Origin: Butyricicoccus pullicaecorum
GTDB taxonomy: Bacteria; Bacillota; Clostridia; Oscillospirales; Butyricicoccaceae
Reading direction: 5' to 3'
NCBI GenBank assembly: GCA_021531865.1
Contig: JAFBIW010000001.1
Span: forward strand, 293,820-357,819
Length of the DNA stretch: 64,000 nucleotides
A program made the translations under genes and the position numbers. Below are positions 1 to 7,681 of this stretch, in pieces. Below the pieces are notes generated by a model. It saw only the letters and a program-made list of their open reading frames with translations. It ran no database searches and had not been told where the DNA came from. The first letter of the stretch is position 1. Each line of letters opens with the position of its first letter.

Positions 1-445
1 CGACGTTGCAGCGCAGGACGATATTCTGCTTGACCTCGGGGTTGCGCAGGTCGAGGTAGCGGTACTTCAGACGCAGGGACTCGTCGGCCTCGCGGCTGCG
101 ACTGACCTGAAACGGCAGCTCGTTGTAGCGGCAGCGGCCCAGCACCTCGATCTTGGTCGGGACGACCTCGATGTCGCCGGTCGGCAGCTTGGGGTTCTTG
201 CTGTCGCGCTCGCGGACGACGCCCTCGACCGAGATGGTGGACTCCTTGTTCAGGCCCTTGATTGCGGCCATCATTTCCTCGGTCTCAACAACGACCTGAG
301 TGACGCCGTAAAAATCGCGCAGGATGACGAAGGCCAGATTGCTGCCGACCTCGCGCACGTTCTCCATCCAGCCGACGATCTTCACCGACTGGCCGACGTG
401 CTCCATGCGCAGCTCATTGCAAGTATGGGTACGTGACTGAAACAT
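1..445 (-). CDS. aspS: Aspartyl-tRNA synthetase, N-terminal part (gene runs off the window)
   Basis: Charges tRNA-Asp in the cytosol. Only the first 148 residues lie in the window; the reading frame is open at base 1. The visible part is the OB-fold anticodon-binding domain: it begins MFQSRTHTCNEL, has the GWMENVREVGSNLAFVILRD strand pattern typical of class II AspRS, and ends at RYLDLRN, the linker into the catalytic core (absent here). The ATG at 445 is the only start consistent with the family N-terminus; a purine-rich AAAGGAAAATG stretch precedes it. It lies 50 bases downstream of hisS on the same strand, the usual hisS-aspS pairing in Firmicutes, so co-transcription is likely. Whether it is the AspRS or AspRS/AsnRS-type enzyme cannot be told from this part. 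Confidence 0.95.
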   Translation of the reverse strand, partial: MFQSRTHTCNELRMEHVGQSVKIVGWMENVREVGSNLAFVILRDFYGVTQVVVETEEMMAAIKGLNKESTISVEGVVRERDSKNPKLPTGDIEVVPTKIEVLGRCRYNELPFQVSRSREADESLRLKYRYLDLRNPEVKQNIVLRCNV

Positions 446-495
446 AACTCATTTTCCTTTACATAATATTGATGCGCGGGGAACAAATGCCGCGT

Positions 496-1854
496 TTACT
501 TGTCCAGAATGACCGTACCGGCCGCACGCGCCGCCAGACCCGCGCGGATGCGGGCGAGCGCCTCGTCAAAACCGGTGTTGGTCTGCTCGCCGGTGGCCAG
601 CTCCTTGAGGGCGACCACACCGTTCGCGATCTCGTCCTCGCCCATGAAGATGACATAGGGGATGGCGAGCTTATCGGCATAGGTGATCTTGGCCTTGAAC
701 TTCTTCTTTTCACAGTGGAGCTGGACGCGCACGCCGTTTTCACGCAGGCGGGTCGCCAGTTCGATCGCCGGGCTGAGGTCGTCGGTCATCGGCAGGATGA
801 GCACGTCGGCCGGGGACGGCGGCGGGTTATCGTTCAGGTACTGCTTGTCCTGCAGGACGAAGAACAGGCGGGTCAGGCCGATCGAGATGCCCACGCCGGG
901 CAGCTTCTTATCGGTGTAATACTCGGCCAGATTGTCGTAGCGGCCGCCCGAGCAGATCGAGCCGATCTCGGGGTGGTCGAGCATGGTGGTCTCGTAGACC
1001 GTGCCGGTGTAGTAGTCGAGGCCGCGCGCGATGGTCAGGTCGATCTCGAAGTGGTCGGCCGGAACGCCGAAGGCCTCCATGTACCGGGCGACCGTGCCCA
1101 GCTCCTCGATGCCCTGATCGAGCACGTCGTTCTTGCCCTTGTACTGCTCGAGCATGGTCAGGATGCCCTGCGTGCCGCCCTCGATCGTGATGAACTCCAG
1201 GATTTCGTCCGCCTGCTCAGCCGACGCACCGCAGTCCTCGACAAGAATTTCGCGCACCTTGTCCGCGCCGATCTTCTCGAGCTTGTCGATCGTGCGCATG
1301 ACGTCGCCCGCGCGCTCGGTCAGACCGAGCATGGCGAAGAAGCCGTTTAACACCTTGCGGTTGTTGATGCGGATCTTGAAGCGCTTGAGACCCATGCGGG
1401 AGAAGGTCTTGTAGATGATCGAGGGGATCTCGGCCTCGTTGATGATGTCGAGCTGGCCGTCGCCGATGATGTCGATATCGGCCTGATAGAACTCGCGGAA
1501 GCGGCCGCGCTGGGCGCGCTCACCGCGGTAGACCTTGCCGATCTGGAAGCGGCGGAAGGGGAAAGCGAGCTGACCGTAGTTGAGCGCGACGTACTTGGCC
1601 AACGGAACGGTCAGGTCAAAGCGCATGGCGAGGTCGCTGTCGCCCTTCTGGAAGCGGTAAATCTGCTTTTCGGTCTCGCCGCCGCCCTTGGCAAGCAGCA
1701 CCTCGGACGATTCGAGCACCGGGGTGTCGAGCGGATAAAAGCCGTACAGCGCGTAGGTCTCGCGCAGGATCTGCATCATGCGCTCCATCTGAGCCTGCGG
1801 CGCGGGCAGCAGCTCCATGAAGCCGGACAGGGTTCTGGGTTTGATTTTCTCCAT
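496..1854 (-). CDS. hisS: Histidyl-tRNA synthetase
   Basis: Class II synthetase that attaches histidine to tRNA-His. The 452-residue product starts MEKIKPRTLSGFMELLP and carries the class II signatures: motif 2 region around FRRFQIGKVYRGERAQRGRF, and the histidine-specific loop ARGLDYYTGTVYE followed by the GGRYD motif 3-type strand. The C-terminal anticodon-binding domain begins near ADVLILPM and runs to the end. Length is somewhat over the usual 420-430 residues, with a short extra tail ending AAGTVILDK. It sits between mgsA (139 bases upstream, with a hairpin between) and aspS. No T-box leader is visible upstream, so amino-acid-specific attenuation is not supported. Confidence 0.97.
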   Translation of the reverse strand: MEKIKPRTLSGFMELLPAPQAQMERMMQILRETYALYGFYPLDTPVLESSEVLLAKGGGETEKQIYRFQKGDSDLAMRFDLTVPLAKYVALNYGQLAFPFRRFQIGKVYRGERAQRGRFREFYQADIDIIGDGQLDIINEAEIPSIIYKTFSRMGLKRFKIRINNRKVLNGFFAMLGLTERAGDVMRTIDKLEKIGADKVREILVEDCGASAEQADEILEFITIEGGTQGILTMLEQYKGKNDVLDQGIEELGTVARYMEAFGVPADHFEIDLTIARGLDYYTGTVYETTMLDHPEIGSICSGGRYDNLAEYYTDKKLPGVGISIGLTRLFFVLQDKQYLNDNPPPSPADVLILPMTDDLSPAIELATRLRENGVRVQLHCEKKKFKAKITYADKLAIPYVIFMGEDEIANGVVALKELATGEQTNTGFDEALARIRAGLAARAAGTVILDK

Positions 1855-1952
1855 CTTGTTTCTAAACTCCTATATGATCCTTAATTTTGAATGCTCGGAA
1901 GTACGCAAAAATGCCGCGCAGGCGGCATAAAAAGGGAGAAGGATCGCAATAA

Positions 1953-1977
1953 ACGGCCCGCCCTGCGGGCGGGCCGT
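1953..1977 (-). terminator. GC-rich hairpin between mgsA and hisS
   Basis: ACGGCCCGCC pairs with GGCGGGCCGT around a short TGCG-type loop, just 17 bases after the mgsA stop. On the minus strand it is followed by only TTTATT, so it is probably a weak or partial terminator that lowers transcription from mgsA into hisS. Confidence 0.6.
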
Positions 1978-1993
1978 CCGTGATCCGAAAAAC

Positions 1994-2401
1994 TCAGCGC
2001 GACTTGGGGTTGACGATATTGCGCCAGTCAAGGTCGCCGCGATCCAGACCGAGAATGAGCATCTCAGCCGTGGCGGCGTTGGTCGCGATCGGGATATTGT
2101 GCATGTCGCACAGCCGGGCCAGCACATGTACGTCCGGCTCGTACTGGCTGTTCGACATGGGGTCGCGGAAAAACAGCACAAGGTCGATCTCGTTATAGGA
2201 AACGCGCGCGGAGATCTGCTCCTCGCCGCCCTGCATACCGGGCAGGTATCGCTCGATCTTCAGGCCGGTCGCCTCAGCGACCAGCTTGCCGGTCGTACCG
2301 GTGGCGCACAGGTTATGCTTTGCGAGGATGCCGCAGTATGCCATACAGAACTGAACCATCAGTTCCTTCTTGCGGTCGTGCGCGATGAGTGCAATATTCA
2401 T
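1994..2401 (-). CDS. mgsA: Methylglyoxal synthase
   Basis: Converts dihydroxyacetone phosphate to methylglyoxal plus phosphate, the bypass of lower glycolysis that relieves sugar-phosphate stress. The 135-residue product starts MNIALIAHDRKKELM and contains the family motifs ATGTTGKLV (phosphate loop), LPGMQGGEEQI and LVLFFRDPMS, where the Asp is the catalytic base region, and ends in the conserved NAATAEMLI helix. The frame stays open 23 codons further upstream, but the ATG at 2401 is preceded by GAAAGGAGAG and fits the family start. It follows the minD-like gene by 85 bases; in Clostridia mgsA commonly sits downstream of the mre/min cluster, so this is conserved context. Confidence 0.95.
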   Translation of the reverse strand: MNIALIAHDRKKELMVQFCMAYCGILAKHNLCATGTTGKLVAEATGLKIERYLPGMQGGEEQISARVSYNEIDLVLFFRDPMSNSQYEPDVHVLARLCDMHNIPIATNAATAEMLILGLDRGDLDWRNIVNPKSR

Positions 2402-2486
2402 AAAACGATGCTCTCTCCTTTCAAAGTGGGGACATAACTCTCTCTTCCGTGTGGGGACGGTTTCGGCCAAAAGGGGCCGGGAAGAT

Positions 2487-3227
2487 TCAGAATTTCATCA
2501 GCGGCAGCCGTTCACCCTCGAGCCGCCGGGCGATGTTGCGGTATGCCTGCGCCGCGCCGGTCTTTTTGACCTGCACGACGCTCTTTCCGCTGCCCGCGCA
2601 GGCGATGACGTCCTCGTCCTCGGGGACGAGGCCGAGCAGCGGCAGACCGGCGGCGTCCATCACGTCGTCGATGTTGGCCGCCAGACCGTGACGGATCAGG
2701 CGGGGACGGACGCGGTTGACCACCAGCCGGATGCGCATGATGCAGGACTGCTCCATCCTGCGGGCGACGCGCTCCGCGCCGCGGATCGAGGCGGGATCAG
2801 GCATGGTGACGACGATGCCCTGCGTCGCAATGTGCGCGTAGAGGGAAAGCTCCTCGGGCAGACCGGCCGGGCCGTCGATCAGCAGATAGTCAAAGCCAGC
2901 TTCATCCGCCGAACGGGACAGGTGCTCCATCTGCGCGTTTGTCAGCGTGGGCGGCTCGGCAGGGGCAGTCAGCAGGTGCAGTCCGGCGATGACCGGATGG
3001 GCTGCCGCCGCGCGGGTCAGGGGCACGGTGTCCCGTGCGGCATCCGCGAAGGAAAAGACGGCCGCGTCGCTCATGCCGAGGACAAGATCAAGGTTGCGCA
3101 GGCCGCAGTCCCCGTCCATGACGAGCACTTTTCTGCCGAGCTGCGCGAGTGCTGCGCCGGCCGACGCGGTCAGAGATGTTTTTCCCGTGCCGCCCTTGCC
3201 GGACGCAATCAGAATGACCTTGAGCAT
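2487..3227 (-). CDS. minD: MinD/ParA-family ATPase, septum-site determinant-like
   Basis: Deviant Walker-A ATPase of the MinD/ParA/Mrp class. The 246-residue product starts MLKVILIASGKGGTGKTS (KGGTGKT at residues 10-16), then DGDCGLRNLDLVLG (Walker A' Asp) and DYLLIDGPAGL (Walker B). MinD dimers on the membrane recruit MinC to block polar FtsZ rings. Position after mreC-mreD-mrdA and before mgsA matches the clostridial min locus. Oddities: no minC or minE is adjacent, and the C-terminus (ARRLEGERLPLMKF) is a short, weakly amphipathic version of the membrane-targeting helix. The frame is open 21 codons upstream, but GGGAGGAACTATG at 3227 fixes the start. It could be a divergent MinD or a related orphan ParA-type protein. 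Confidence 0.8.
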   Translation of the reverse strand: MLKVILIASGKGGTGKTSLTASAGAALAQLGRKVLVMDGDCGLRNLDLVLGMSDAAVFSFADAARDTVPLTRAAAAHPVIAGLHLLTAPAEPPTLTNAQMEHLSRSADEAGFDYLLIDGPAGLPEELSLYAHIATQGIVVTMPDPASIRGAERVARRMEQSCIMRIRLVVNRVRPRLIRHGLAANIDDVMDAAGLPLLGLVPEDEDVIACAGSGKSVVQVKKTGAAQAYRNIARRLEGERLPLMKF

Positions 3228-3325
3228 AGTTCCTCCCAAACGATAAATGCAGTTCAATATCAGTATAAAACAAAACCAAGCCGATGACAAGAGTTTCAGC
3301 CGATTTTTTACGAAAAACCGATGGT

Positions 3326-5410
3326 TTACCGCTGCAGGGTGTTCTCCGCCGGGACGTTGTCCACGTTGCCCTCGCCCTGAAAATACGCGTCGAAAATGTC
3401 GCGCGCGACCGGCGCCATCTCAGAGCCGTGACCCGCGCACTCGCCCACGATGGCGACCGCGATCTGCGGGTCGTCCGCCGGGGCGTAGCCGATGAAAACG
3501 CCGTGGTCGTTGCCGTTTCCGCCCCAATAGGCGGTCGCGCCGTGCTGGGCGGTACCGGTTTTGGCGGCGATGGAGATCGGGTAATTGGCGAAGGTGCGCG
3601 CGGCGGTACCGCCCTCCTCGGCAACGGCCTGCATGGCCTTCTGTACGACCGCAAGGTTGTTCGGGTTGAGCTCGAGATCCTCCGCGACGGTCGGCTGGTT
3701 GTCGACGATCGTGCGGCTGTAATCATAGGATTTGATGTTCTTGAGGATGGTCGGCTGGTAGCGCACGCCGCCGTTTGCGATCGTCGCGGTGTAGACGGCG
3801 AGCTGGAGCGGAGTCATGGCGTTGTCGCCCTGGCCGATGGCCGACTGGACGACGTCGCCCGGCATCCACTTGTTGTAGGTCGGCACGGCCTCGAGCATCC
3901 TGGCGCGGTTCTCCGGGCCGGCCGCCGAACCGACCGATTCGCCCAATTCGATGCCGGTTTTCTCGCCGAAGCCGAACTTATGCGCCCATTCCTCGATCTT
4001 GGGGCCGGTCAGCAGATAACCGGTCTCATAAAAATAGATATTGCACGATTTCTGGATGGCCTTCGTCAGATCCTCCACGCCGTGCCAGCCCATGCAGCGG
4101 AAGGTGCGGGACTGGAAGCGGGTGTAATAGTGGTTGCAGGTCATGAGCGTCTTGGGCGTGATGACCCCCTCCTCCAGACCGGCAATCGCAATCATGGGCT
4201 TATAGGTCGAGCCGGGCTGATAGGCCTCCTTGAAGGCGCGGTTTCGCAGCGGGGCGAGCGGATCGTTGTAATTCGTCTCGTAGGTCTCGTTGAAGGTGAT
4301 CTGGCTGTAGGTCGGATAATTGGCCGCGGCCAGCACCTCGCCCTGCATGTTGACGACGACGGCCGCGCCGCCGCGTGCGCCCGAAATGGCGGGCAGATGG
4401 GCGGCAAGCGATTCCTCGGCCGCCTTTTGCAGCTCGATGTCGATCGTCAGTACGACGTTGCTGCCCGGCTGGGGCGCGGCCGCCTCGACCGTACCCGTGA
4501 CCTCGCCGGTCACGTCGGTGTCGACCAGTCTGCTGCCGCTCTGACCGTGCAGGTATTTCTCAAACGCGTATTCCGCGCCGTCCTTGCCCACAATGTCATT
4601 CATCGAGTAGCCGCGCGCCTTGTAATTCTCGCCCTCGGCCCAGTCCTCCTTGTAGATGATGCCGGTGCGGCCCAGAAGCTGGGCGGCGTAGTCGGTCTCG
4701 TAGACGCGCTCGGTCGAGGTCTCGACGTTGACGCCCCGGAAGACGTCATGCCGCTCCTTGATCTTGGCGATGAGGTCCATCGAAACGTCCTCGATCAGAA
4801 TGAAGGGATTGTAGCGCGAGAACTGGGCGATATCCATGCGGTAGCGCTGATCCAGAATGGTGCGGATGTTGCCGGACGCATAAGACGGATTGATATTGTA
4901 ATACGTCTGCAAAATCCGGAGCACCGTGCCCGCATCCAGCTCCTCCGCCTCTTTGACATGATAGCTCGACAGCTTCATCGCCTTGGCCTTACCGTTCATA
5001 TAGCTCATGAGCGCGGTGTAGGCCTTGTCCTCGGCGCCGCAGGTGAAGGCATACGGCTCCTCCTTGGTGATGGGCAGCTCGGTCGGCATGGCCTTGCCGC
5101 TCGAAACGATGAGCTGGGTGAGCTGTAACAGAATATCGTTCTGGTTTTCATGATCCCAATAGGCGTAATCCAGACGGATGGAGTAGATCGACCGGTTGGT
5201 GACCAGTGCGCGGCCATAGCGGTCGAGGATCTCGCCGCGCGCGGCCGAAACGACGCTCGTGGTGGTCAGATGCCGCTCGGCCTTCTCGCGGTACTGCTCG
5301 CCGTTGATGATCTGTAAGGAGTACAGACCGGCCGCCGCCAGCCCGCACAGCACGGTCAGCACGAGGAAGAGCGCGATCAGGCGGCGCAGAAGTTTTGCTT
5401 TGTTATCCAT
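3326..5410 (-). CDS. mrdA: Penicillin-binding protein 2, elongasome transpeptidase
   Basis: Class B PBP that cross-links peptidoglycan during lateral growth with RodA and MreCD. The 694-residue protein has a short cytosolic N-terminus, one membrane segment (about residues 9-30, LIALFLVLTVLCGLAAAGLY), a dimerisation/pedestal region and a C-terminal transpeptidase domain. All three active-site motifs are present: STYK (S401, K404), SCN (455-457) and KTG (617-619). It follows mreD by 10 bases and precedes the minD-like gene by 98 bases, the usual mreC-mreD-mrdA order. A GAGGTTCCCCGA stretch precedes the ATG. Assignment to the PBP2/SpoVD group rests on this context and on the N-terminal layout; PBP2 is strongly favoured. 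Confidence 0.93.
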   Translation of the reverse strand: MDNKAKLLRRLIALFLVLTVLCGLAAAGLYSLQIINGEQYREKAERHLTTTSVVSAARGEILDRYGRALVTNRSIYSIRLDYAYWDHENQNDILLQLTQLIVSSGKAMPTELPITKEEPYAFTCGAEDKAYTALMSYMNGKAKAMKLSSYHVKEAEELDAGTVLRILQTYYNINPSYASGNIRTILDQRYRMDIAQFSRYNPFILIEDVSMDLIAKIKERHDVFRGVNVETSTERVYETDYAAQLLGRTGIIYKEDWAEGENYKARGYSMNDIVGKDGAEYAFEKYLHGQSGSRLVDTDVTGEVTGTVEAAAPQPGSNVVLTIDIELQKAAEESLAAHLPAISGARGGAAVVVNMQGEVLAAANYPTYSQITFNETYETNYNDPLAPLRNRAFKEAYQPGSTYKPMIAIAGLEEGVITPKTLMTCNHYYTRFQSRTFRCMGWHGVEDLTKAIQKSCNIYFYETGYLLTGPKIEEWAHKFGFGEKTGIELGESVGSAAGPENRARMLEAVPTYNKWMPGDVVQSAIGQGDNAMTPLQLAVYTATIANGGVRYQPTILKNIKSYDYSRTIVDNQPTVAEDLELNPNNLAVVQKAMQAVAEEGGTAARTFANYPISIAAKTGTAQHGATAYWGGNGNDHGVFIGYAPADDPQIAVAIVGECAGHGSEMAPVARDIFDAYFQGEGNVDNVPAENTLQR

Positions 5411-5420
5411 TCGGGGAACC

Positions 5421-5936
5421 TCATTTCAGGCGGTCGAACCGGCGCGCGATCCGGAGCGCCGGCAGGTAGATCAGGGGAGACAGGACGACGGCGGCGAGGA
5501 TTTCGCCGTACATCGCCTTGAGGAAGGGCAGCACCGGATAGCCCGTGCCGATCAGAGCGGCCAGCATGAACTGCAAGCCGCGCAGCACCAGCATCCCGCC
5601 CGCCGTCAGCAGCAGATGGGAGGGCCAGATGCGGCGCAGATAGCGTCCGCCGACCGCGCCCGCCAGCGCGCCGAACAGCATAAAATACAGCGGATACAGG
5701 CCCTCGATCCCCGCGCCGCTGACGTCGTACAGCAGGCCGGTCATGAGACCGACCGCCGCGCCGACCGCCGGGTCTTCCATCAGGGCGACCGCCGCCGGGA
5801 TGCAGCACAGCACGTCGATGCGCACGCCGAACAGTTGCAGGCGGCACAGGCCGGTCGCGGTCTCCAGCAGGTAGCAGACGAGCAGAAACAGGGTATAGGT
5901 CAGGATTTTGACCCCTGTGGTGTGTTCTCTTTGCAT
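5421..5936 (-). CDS. mreD: Rod shape-determining protein MreD
   Basis: Integral membrane protein of the elongasome that couples MreC and MreB to the wall synthases. The 171-residue product has five or six hydrophobic helices, beginning TYTLFLLVCYLLETATGL, and ends in a basic cytosolic tail (RIARRFDRLK). Sequence conservation is low in this family; the call rests on length, topology and its place between mreC (10 bases upstream) and mrdA (10 bases downstream). The start at 5936 follows GAGGGCGCGGCC, a modest ribosome site, consistent with translational coupling to mreC. Confidence 0.88.
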   Translation of the reverse strand: MQREHTTGVKILTYTLFLLVCYLLETATGLCRLQLFGVRIDVLCCIPAAVALMEDPAVGAAVGLMTGLLYDVSGAGIEGLYPLYFMLFGALAGAVGGRYLRRIWPSHLLLTAGGMLVLRGLQFMLAALIGTGYPVLPFLKAMYGEILAAVVLSPLIYLPALRIARRFDRLK

Positions 5937-5946
5937 GGCCGCGCCC

Positions 5947-6825
5947 TCACTCCGCCGCTGCCGGCTGGTCTTCCGGCTGAGCCGGTTCGGCCTGCGTCTC
6001 GGTCAGGCCGGTGATGATGTAGACGTGGCTGACGGTTTCGGGATCGACGAAGGGACGGATGACCGCGTAGTTGTTCATGCCGCTTTCCTCGATCATGACC
6101 CGCTCGACCGTGCCGATCATGACGCCCTTGGGGAAGACGCCGCCCTCGCCCGAGGTCTGGATCGTGTCGCCGATGACGACGTCGCTGTCCTTGGACAGGT
6201 AGGACAGGCGGAGCATCCCCTCGCCCATCAGCTCATAGTCGCCCTGCGCCACGCCGGTCTCCCGGGTGCGGGTGACGAGCGCGCCCGCCATCATGTTGGT
6301 GTCGAGCAGGGTCGTGACCTCGCTGTACGTGGGCGCGGCCAGCGAGACATAGCCGACCATGCCCTCGCTCGTGACGACAAGATCGTTTTTCTCGACGCCG
6401 GCCGACGAGCCCTTGTCGATCGAGATCGTCGTCGCCCATTCGCCGGGCGACCGGGCGATGACCTCGGCCATGTCGTAGGTAAACTGCGGATTTTCCTTGA
6501 TGAGACCGGTCAAAACGCGCAGCCGCTCGTTCTCGTCGAGCGCCTCCTGCGCGTCGCGCACGGTCTGCTCGAGCTGGGCAACCTTTTGACGAAGCTGCTC
6601 ATTTTCGGCCTCGAGCGCGTCAAACGCGTTGAAGTGGTCGATCAGATGTGCCGCCTTGCCCTCCACAAAGGATACGCCCTTCTGGAACGGCGACAGGACG
6701 GTGCCGATGGCCGCGGTAACCGGAGAGGACTCCCCGGCGACGGCGGTATAGGCGGCAAGCCCGAGGCAGGCTGCCGCGATGAGCAGCAGCACGGCCACAA
6801 GGCGCGTTGAAAACAAATTTCGCAA
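5947..6825 (-). CDS. mreC: Rod shape-determining protein MreC (TTG start)
   Basis: Bitopic elongasome scaffold. The 292-residue product starts LRNLFSTRLVAVLLLIAAAC (first residue is Met from TTG), giving one transmembrane helix, then a coiled coil (ENEQLRQKVAQLEQTV) and the periplasm-side beta domain with the family's DKGSSAGVEKNDLVVT and TSGEGGVFPKGVMIG motifs. It ends in a Pro/Glu-rich tail (AEPAQPEDQPAAAE). The frame is open 46 codons upstream, but AAGGAGAGGAACCCATTG places the ribosome site just before a TTG at 6825, while the longer reading would overlap maf by over 100 bases. mreB, which usually precedes mreC, is not here; maf takes that place. Confidence 0.92.
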   Translation of the reverse strand: MRNLFSTRLVAVLLLIAAACLGLAAYTAVAGESSPVTAAIGTVLSPFQKGVSFVEGKAAHLIDHFNAFDALEAENEQLRQKVAQLEQTVRDAQEALDENERLRVLTGLIKENPQFTYDMAEVIARSPGEWATTISIDKGSSAGVEKNDLVVTSEGMVGYVSLAAPTYSEVTTLLDTNMMAGALVTRTRETGVAQGDYELMGEGMLRLSYLSKDSDVVIGDTIQTSGEGGVFPKGVMIGTVERVMIEESGMNNYAVIRPFVDPETVSHVYIITGLTETQAEPAQPEDQPAAAE

Positions 6826-6838
6826 TGGGTTCCTCTCC

Positions 6839-7402
6839 TTACATGATCTCAGCCGCGCGCAGCATTTCGTACAGGCGGCGCACCGGCAGGCCCATGACGC
6901 TGTAGTAATCGCCCTCGATGCCGGTGATGAAGCGCGCGCCCCGGCCCTGAATGCCGTACGCACCCGCCTTGTCCATCGGCTCGCCCGAGCGGATGTAGTC
7001 GGACACCTCGCGGCGGACGAGCGGCGCGAAGGTGACCTTGGTGACGGTTGCGTCGCGCAGAGTCTCGCCGTTCGGCAGCGCCAGCGCCACGCCGGTCACG
7101 ACCTGATGGGTGCGGCCGGACAGCAGGTTCAGCATCCGGCGGGCCTCATCCTCATCCCGGGGCTTGCCCAGCACCGTGCCCTCGCACGCGACAATGGTGT
7201 CCGAGCCGATGACGGCGGCGTCCGGATGGATGCGGCGCACGGCCTCGGCCTTGCGCGCGGCCAGACGGGCAACCTGCTCGGTCAGGGACAGGCCGGGTTC
7301 GAGGGTCTCGTCGATGTCGGCGGGACAGACCGAAAAATCAGGGGTCAGCAAACCGAGCAGCTCCTGTCTGCGGGGCGACTGGGACGCTAAAATCAATTCC
7401 AT
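6839..7402 (-). CDS. maf: Maf family nucleotide pyrophosphatase
   Basis: Hydrolyses non-canonical or modified nucleoside triphosphates (dTTP/UTP/pseudo-UTP class) to the monophosphate; also linked to septum inhibition in Bacillus. The 187-residue product begins MELILASQSPRRQELLGLL, the Maf substrate loop (SQSPRR), and has GSDTIVACEGTVLGKP and the MDKAGAYGIQGRGARFI motif with its conserved Lys and Gln. Length is standard. It is 13 bases downstream of the DUF4321 gene and 13 bases ahead of mreC, the classic maf-mre linkage of Firmicutes. All catalytic positions I can recognise are intact. Confidence 0.95.
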   Translation of the reverse strand: MELILASQSPRRQELLGLLTPDFSVCPADIDETLEPGLSLTEQVARLAARKAEAVRRIHPDAAVIGSDTIVACEGTVLGKPRDEDEARRMLNLLSGRTHQVVTGVALALPNGETLRDATVTKVTFAPLVRREVSDYIRSGEPMDKAGAYGIQGRGARFITGIEGDYYSVMGLPVRRLYEMLRAAEIM

Positions 7403-7415
7403 ATTTTATTCCTCC

Positions 7416-7664
7416 TCAGCGCATCCAGCGGCAGATCAAAAGTGCGATGATCAGACCGAGGATGGCGGCAATCGTCAAATCAAAGGTCATGCCGAACGTG
7501 AACTGCGCCACGCCCAGATTGACCGTAAACGGCGAGACCCCGAAGGTGTCGCCGAAGGACAGCCAGCTCAAAAAGCCGATGTTCGCGGTCAGCCGGGCGA
7601 TCAGACTGCCCAGCACCGCGCCAATGAGCAGGATCAGCACCTGCAAAAAGGAAAAACGCTTCAT
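7416..7664 (-). CDS. DUF4321-type small membrane protein
   Basis: An 82-residue protein of unknown role with two hydrophobic helices: about residues 7-25 (LQVLILLIGAVLGSLIARL) and 58-78 (MTFDLTIAAILGLIIALLIC), joined by a loop containing the FTFGMTFDL turn. Length, two-helix layout and the position immediately upstream of maf match the DUF4321 family of Clostridia. A GGAGAGGAAATGGAAGC ribosome site precedes the ATG. Co-transcription with the division and shape genes suggests an envelope role, but nothing in the sequence proves it. Confidence 0.8.
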   Translation of the reverse strand: MKRFSFLQVLILLIGAVLGSLIARLTANIGFLSWLSFGDTFGVSPFTVNLGVAQFTFGMTFDLTIAAILGLIIALLICRWMR

Positions 7665-7681
7665 GCTTCCATTTCCTCTCC

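Noticed and set aside
1855..1993. T-box leader before hisS
   Set aside because: No AGGGTGGnACCGCG-type block or specifier structure; only a short hairpin.
3284..5128. 614-codon open frame opposite mrdA
   Set aside because: Shadow of PBP2; no start signal and no domain.
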